Assembly: GCA_020851885.1 (NCBI GenBank)
Contig: JADZBW010000173.1
Coordinates: 1-7,530, forward strand
Length of the DNA: 7,530 bases
Reading direction: 5' to 3'
From: Fimbriimonadaceae bacterium
GTDB lineage: Bacteria; Armatimonadota; Fimbriimonadia; Fimbriimonadales; Fimbriimonadaceae
The notes under the pieces: generated by a model
Seen by the model: only the letters and a program-made list of their open reading frames with translations
Databases searched by the model: none
What the model was told of the DNA's origin: nothing
Program-made: the position numbers and the translations under genes
In this document: positions 5,646 to 7,530 of the stretch, one piece after another
Numbering within the stretch: the first letter of the stretch is position 1
Layout of the letters: each line of letters starts with the position of its first letter

Positions 5646-6721
5646 TGGCAAACTTGCTCTTGGCGGGATATTTCGGTGCGGGCAACCTGGGCGACGATTC
5701 CATCTTGCTGGGATTCGTTCACGGGCTTGGGTCCACCGCGCACAACATCACCGTCATGAGCGGGAATCCGGACGAAACTTTCCGGAACTATGGCTTGAGA
5801 GGTATCGACCGGCGGGATATGCAGGCCTATCGGAAAGCGATCGAAGAATGCGATGCCTTGGTGTTTCCCGGCGGAAGCATCTTCCAGGATTCCAGCAGCG
5901 TGCGCAGCGTCGCTTTCTACGGCCAACTCGTCAAGCTCGCCAAGACCGCGGGAAAGAAGGTTGCTTTGCTGGCCCAAGGTGTGGGCCCCTTGACGACGTT
6001 CTTCGGCAAACGATGGGCGGCATCGGCGTTCAATATGGCGGACTTGGTGACCGTTCGCGATCCAAGCTCGGTGACGGTGCTCCAGAGTTTGGGAGTGCGA
6101 AGGCCCATTCGAGTGACGGCCGATATGGCGTTCTTGTTGCCCCAACCTCCTGAAAGCGATTCTGGTGGATTCGGCGTCGCCGGCATGAAAGCAGTCGGGA
6201 TCTCCGTCCGGCCCCACGGGAAGAAGGACGAAGTCCCCAAGCTCTTCGGCGAATTCGCGCGATTGCTCTTCAGTGCGCAGATCATGCCCGTCTTCCTCGA
6301 GATGGACAAGACGATGGACGGCCCGTTGATTCACGAAATCAGCAAGGCTCAGGGCGGCAAGATCCCGGATATGCGGAAGATGCAGACCCCGATGCAGGTT
6401 CAGCAGCGGATGTCGCGCCTAGAGGCAGTCGTCGCGATGCGACTCCATGCGGGAATTTTGGCCGCCACCGTGGGAGTCCCCCCATTCATGGTGAGCTATG
6501 ACCCGAAAGTGGTGGCTTTCTCCAAGCTTCTGGAAATCCAATCGGCTCCAAATGTCAGCGATCTGACACCTCAGCGACTCTTCGATTCCTTCATGCAATT
6601 TATGAAAGATCGTGACAAGAACGCGCGCATCATGGATCGTCGGCGTGAGGAATTGATCAAGTTAGCAGGCATGAACATAGATATCCTTGAGGAGATCTTG
6701 CCAACTGCGGCTAAAATATGA
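5645..6721 (+). CDS. csaB: Polysaccharide pyruvyl transferase CsaB
   Basis: 358 aa, a normal length. CsaB transfers a pyruvyl group from phosphoenolpyruvate to a hexosamine of a cell-wall-linked polysaccharide, forming the ketal that SLH domains bind. Motifs in order: G8-Y-F-G-A-G-N-L-G16-D-D at the N-terminus; F74-P-G-G-S78 with Q81-D82; A110-Q-G-V-G-P115; V137-R-D139 with S141; T158-A-D160; and M265-R-L-H268-A-G, the near-invariant family element, followed by Y285-D-P-K-V. All family landmarks I know are present, so it should be active. It acts in the cytoplasm or at the inner membrane face on lipid-linked polymer. The ATG at 5645 is chosen from the strong Shine-Dalgarno and the 1-bp TAATG overlap with the DUF5693 gene. 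Upstream open frame (5453-5644) is a shadow of that gene. Fifty-six bases downstream begins an exported surface-type protein, consistent with an envelope locus. Confidence 0.93.
   Translation: MANLLLAGYFGAGNLGDDSILLGFVHGLGSTAHNITVMSGNPDETFRNYGLRGIDRRDMQAYRKAIEECDALVFPGGSIFQDSSSVRSVAFYGQLVKLAKTAGKKVALLAQGVGPLTTFFGKRWAASAFNMADLVTVRDPSSVTVLQSLGVRRPIRVTADMAFLLPQPPESDSGGFGVAGMKAVGISVRPHGKKDEVPKLFGEFARLLFSAQIMPVFLEMDKTMDGPLIHEISKAQGGKIPDMRKMQTPMQVQQRMSRLEAVVAMRLHAGILAATVGVPPFMVSYDPKVVAFSKLLEIQSAPNVSDLTPQRLFDSFMQFMKDRDKNARIMDRRREELIKLAGMNIDILEEILPTAAKI
6687..6717 (+). promoter_or_regulatory. Weak promoter candidate inside the csaB 3' end
   Basis: TTGAGG (6687-6692) and TAAAAT (6712-6717) are 19 bases apart, slightly over the ideal spacing, and sit 60 bases before the ATG of the next gene. 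They overlap csaB coding sequence, so the match could be chance. No hairpin terminator is visible between csaB and the next gene. Confidence 0.2.
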
Positions 6722-6777
6722 GTTCCAAATAGGGCGACGAACACCAATGCTCGACTGGCCCGTCTGAACTCTTGAAC

Positions 6778-7530
6778 ATGGGATTCTCCCGCGGAACGTC
6801 CATCGCAGCTTTGCTCACCGTGACTGGTGCGGCACACGCTTCGATGCCTCCGGTTTACGATTGGCTTCGAAATGCGGTGTTCAAGAAGATCTCGATCACA
6901 GGGAGAAGATCACTTGGGATCCATGTGCACGAGGTCTCTGGCGATAAAGAAGCCTTCAACAATCTGAATTACTACGGCGAGGGCGGAAAACGTTTTACCG
7001 ATACCGGCCAGGTCACGCTGATTGGAAACAAGGTCTTTGGTTTCTTCAATTTCAACATGACTCTCACCGACGACCGCTATACGGACCCCCAATCCAAGCG
7101 GATTTGGCTGGACTATCGCAAGGATGGGCTCCAAGTTGGCTATGGGGATCTGACGGCGGCGTCCCTGCTCAACACGAATGAGTTTGCCAGGTACACCAAG
7201 ACGCTAAGCGGGGCAACGCTGGGCTATACGAAGGGACGATTTGCGGTCAAAGCACTTCGGACCGAATCCAAGAGCTCGGCGCGCACCAGGAGCATCCAGG
7301 GCGGGAATACCTTGGGGCCCTACTTCATCGGCGATTCCCAGATTATCAATGATAGCGAGGAGATCAAAGTCGATGGCGTCTTGATGCGTCAAGGCCAGGA
7401 TTACACGATCAACTATCAGGTCGGCACGATAACGTTCGTGACCCGCATGATCGCGCCGACGAGCACCATCGTCGTGAGCTACGAAACGCTTGGTTTCAAC
7501 TCCACTGCGGGTGTCGTGCAGGGCGCTGGG
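6778..7530 (+). CDS. Exported beta-rich outer-membrane/surface protein, N-terminal part (runs off the window)
   Basis: 251 codons are visible with no stop before the window edge; the protein is probably much longer. Residues 1-21 are a signal peptide ending A-H-A. Residues 22-80 are a soluble stretch. From about 77 the sequence is strongly beta-patterned: alternating aromatic and polar strands (GQVTLIGNKVFGFFNFNM, IWLDYRKDGLQVGYGD, GATLGYTKGRFAVKAL) as in outer-membrane barrels. Residues 180-236 contain L-G-P-Y (179-182), S193-E-E-I-K-V-D-G200, G206-Q-D-Y-T-I-N-Y213, G-T-I-T-F220 and I231-V-V-S-Y-E236. This arrangement (G-P-Y, S-E-x-V-x-x-D-G, G-x-D-Y-x-I-x-Y, I-x-F, I-V-V-x-Y) occurs in large SprA-like and other repeat-bearing surface or outer-membrane proteins of diderms; the link is from memory. 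ATG at 6778 gives a clean signal peptide; a TTG two codons upstream is possible. No Shine-Dalgarno. Substrate or partner unknown. Confidence 0.75.
   Translation, partial: MGFSRGTSIAALLTVTGAAHASMPPVYDWLRNAVFKKISITGRRSLGIHVHEVSGDKEAFNNLNYYGEGGKRFTDTGQVTLIGNKVFGFFNFNMTLTDDRYTDPQSKRIWLDYRKDGLQVGYGDLTAASLLNTNEFARYTKTLSGATLGYTKGRFAVKALRTESKSSARTRSIQGGNTLGPYFIGDSQIINDSEEIKVDGVLMRQGQDYTINYQVGTITFVTRMIAPTSTIVVSYETLGFNSTAGVVQGAG

Noticed and set aside
5642..6334. 230-codon minus-strand open frame opposite csaB.
   Set aside because: It mirrors csaB codons, has no family motifs, and csaB is unambiguous.

Overview
The window looks like chromosome from a Gram-negative-type (diderm) bacterium, most likely Armatimonadota (Fimbriimonas-like). 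This lineage is inferred mainly from the pseudopilin at 82-969, whose N-terminus (FTLPELLVV, then MFPVF and CLSNFKQ, then a Y-x-x-D-W-D-D stretch) follows the pattern of the large prepilin-like families expanded in that phylum. The moderately high GC also fits. No database search was possible. The window holds seven protein genes, six of them complete, and I found no RNA genes, mobile elements or CRISPR arrays.

Left part, minus strand (2959 down to 82): a three-gene unit transcribed right to left. It runs from an exported alpha/beta hydrolase with an unusual beta-rich C-terminal tail, to a two-part GNAT-type acetyltransferase, to a type IV pilin-like protein. Each downstream gene appears to begin with a TTG codon in a 4-bp TTGA overlap with the previous stop codon, which suggests translational coupling. 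The functional link between the three is unknown.

Middle (2960-3038): a 79-bp divergent intergenic region separating the minus-strand unit from a plus-strand set.

Right part, plus strand (3039 to the end): a rhomboid intramembrane protease; a multi-membrane-span DUF5693-type protein; CsaB, a polysaccharide pyruvyl transferase whose start overlaps the DUF5693 stop by 1 bp; and the first 251 codons of an exported beta-rich protein that runs off the window and is probably outer-membrane or surface located. CsaB puts pyruvate ketals on cell-wall polymers, which SLH domains bind in other bacteria, so this is best read as a cell-envelope locus. DUF5693 and CsaB are probably one transcription unit. 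The rhomboid and the last gene are close neighbours (57 and 56 bp gaps) but may have their own promoters.

I see no convincing undescribed system. The most unusual points are the double TTGA-coupled hydrolase/acetyltransferase/pilin operon, the tailed hydrolase, the DUF5693-CsaB pairing upstream of a surface protein in a diderm, and a shared upstream motif with -10-like boxes very close to the start codons of two genes that lack Shine-Dalgarno sequences.
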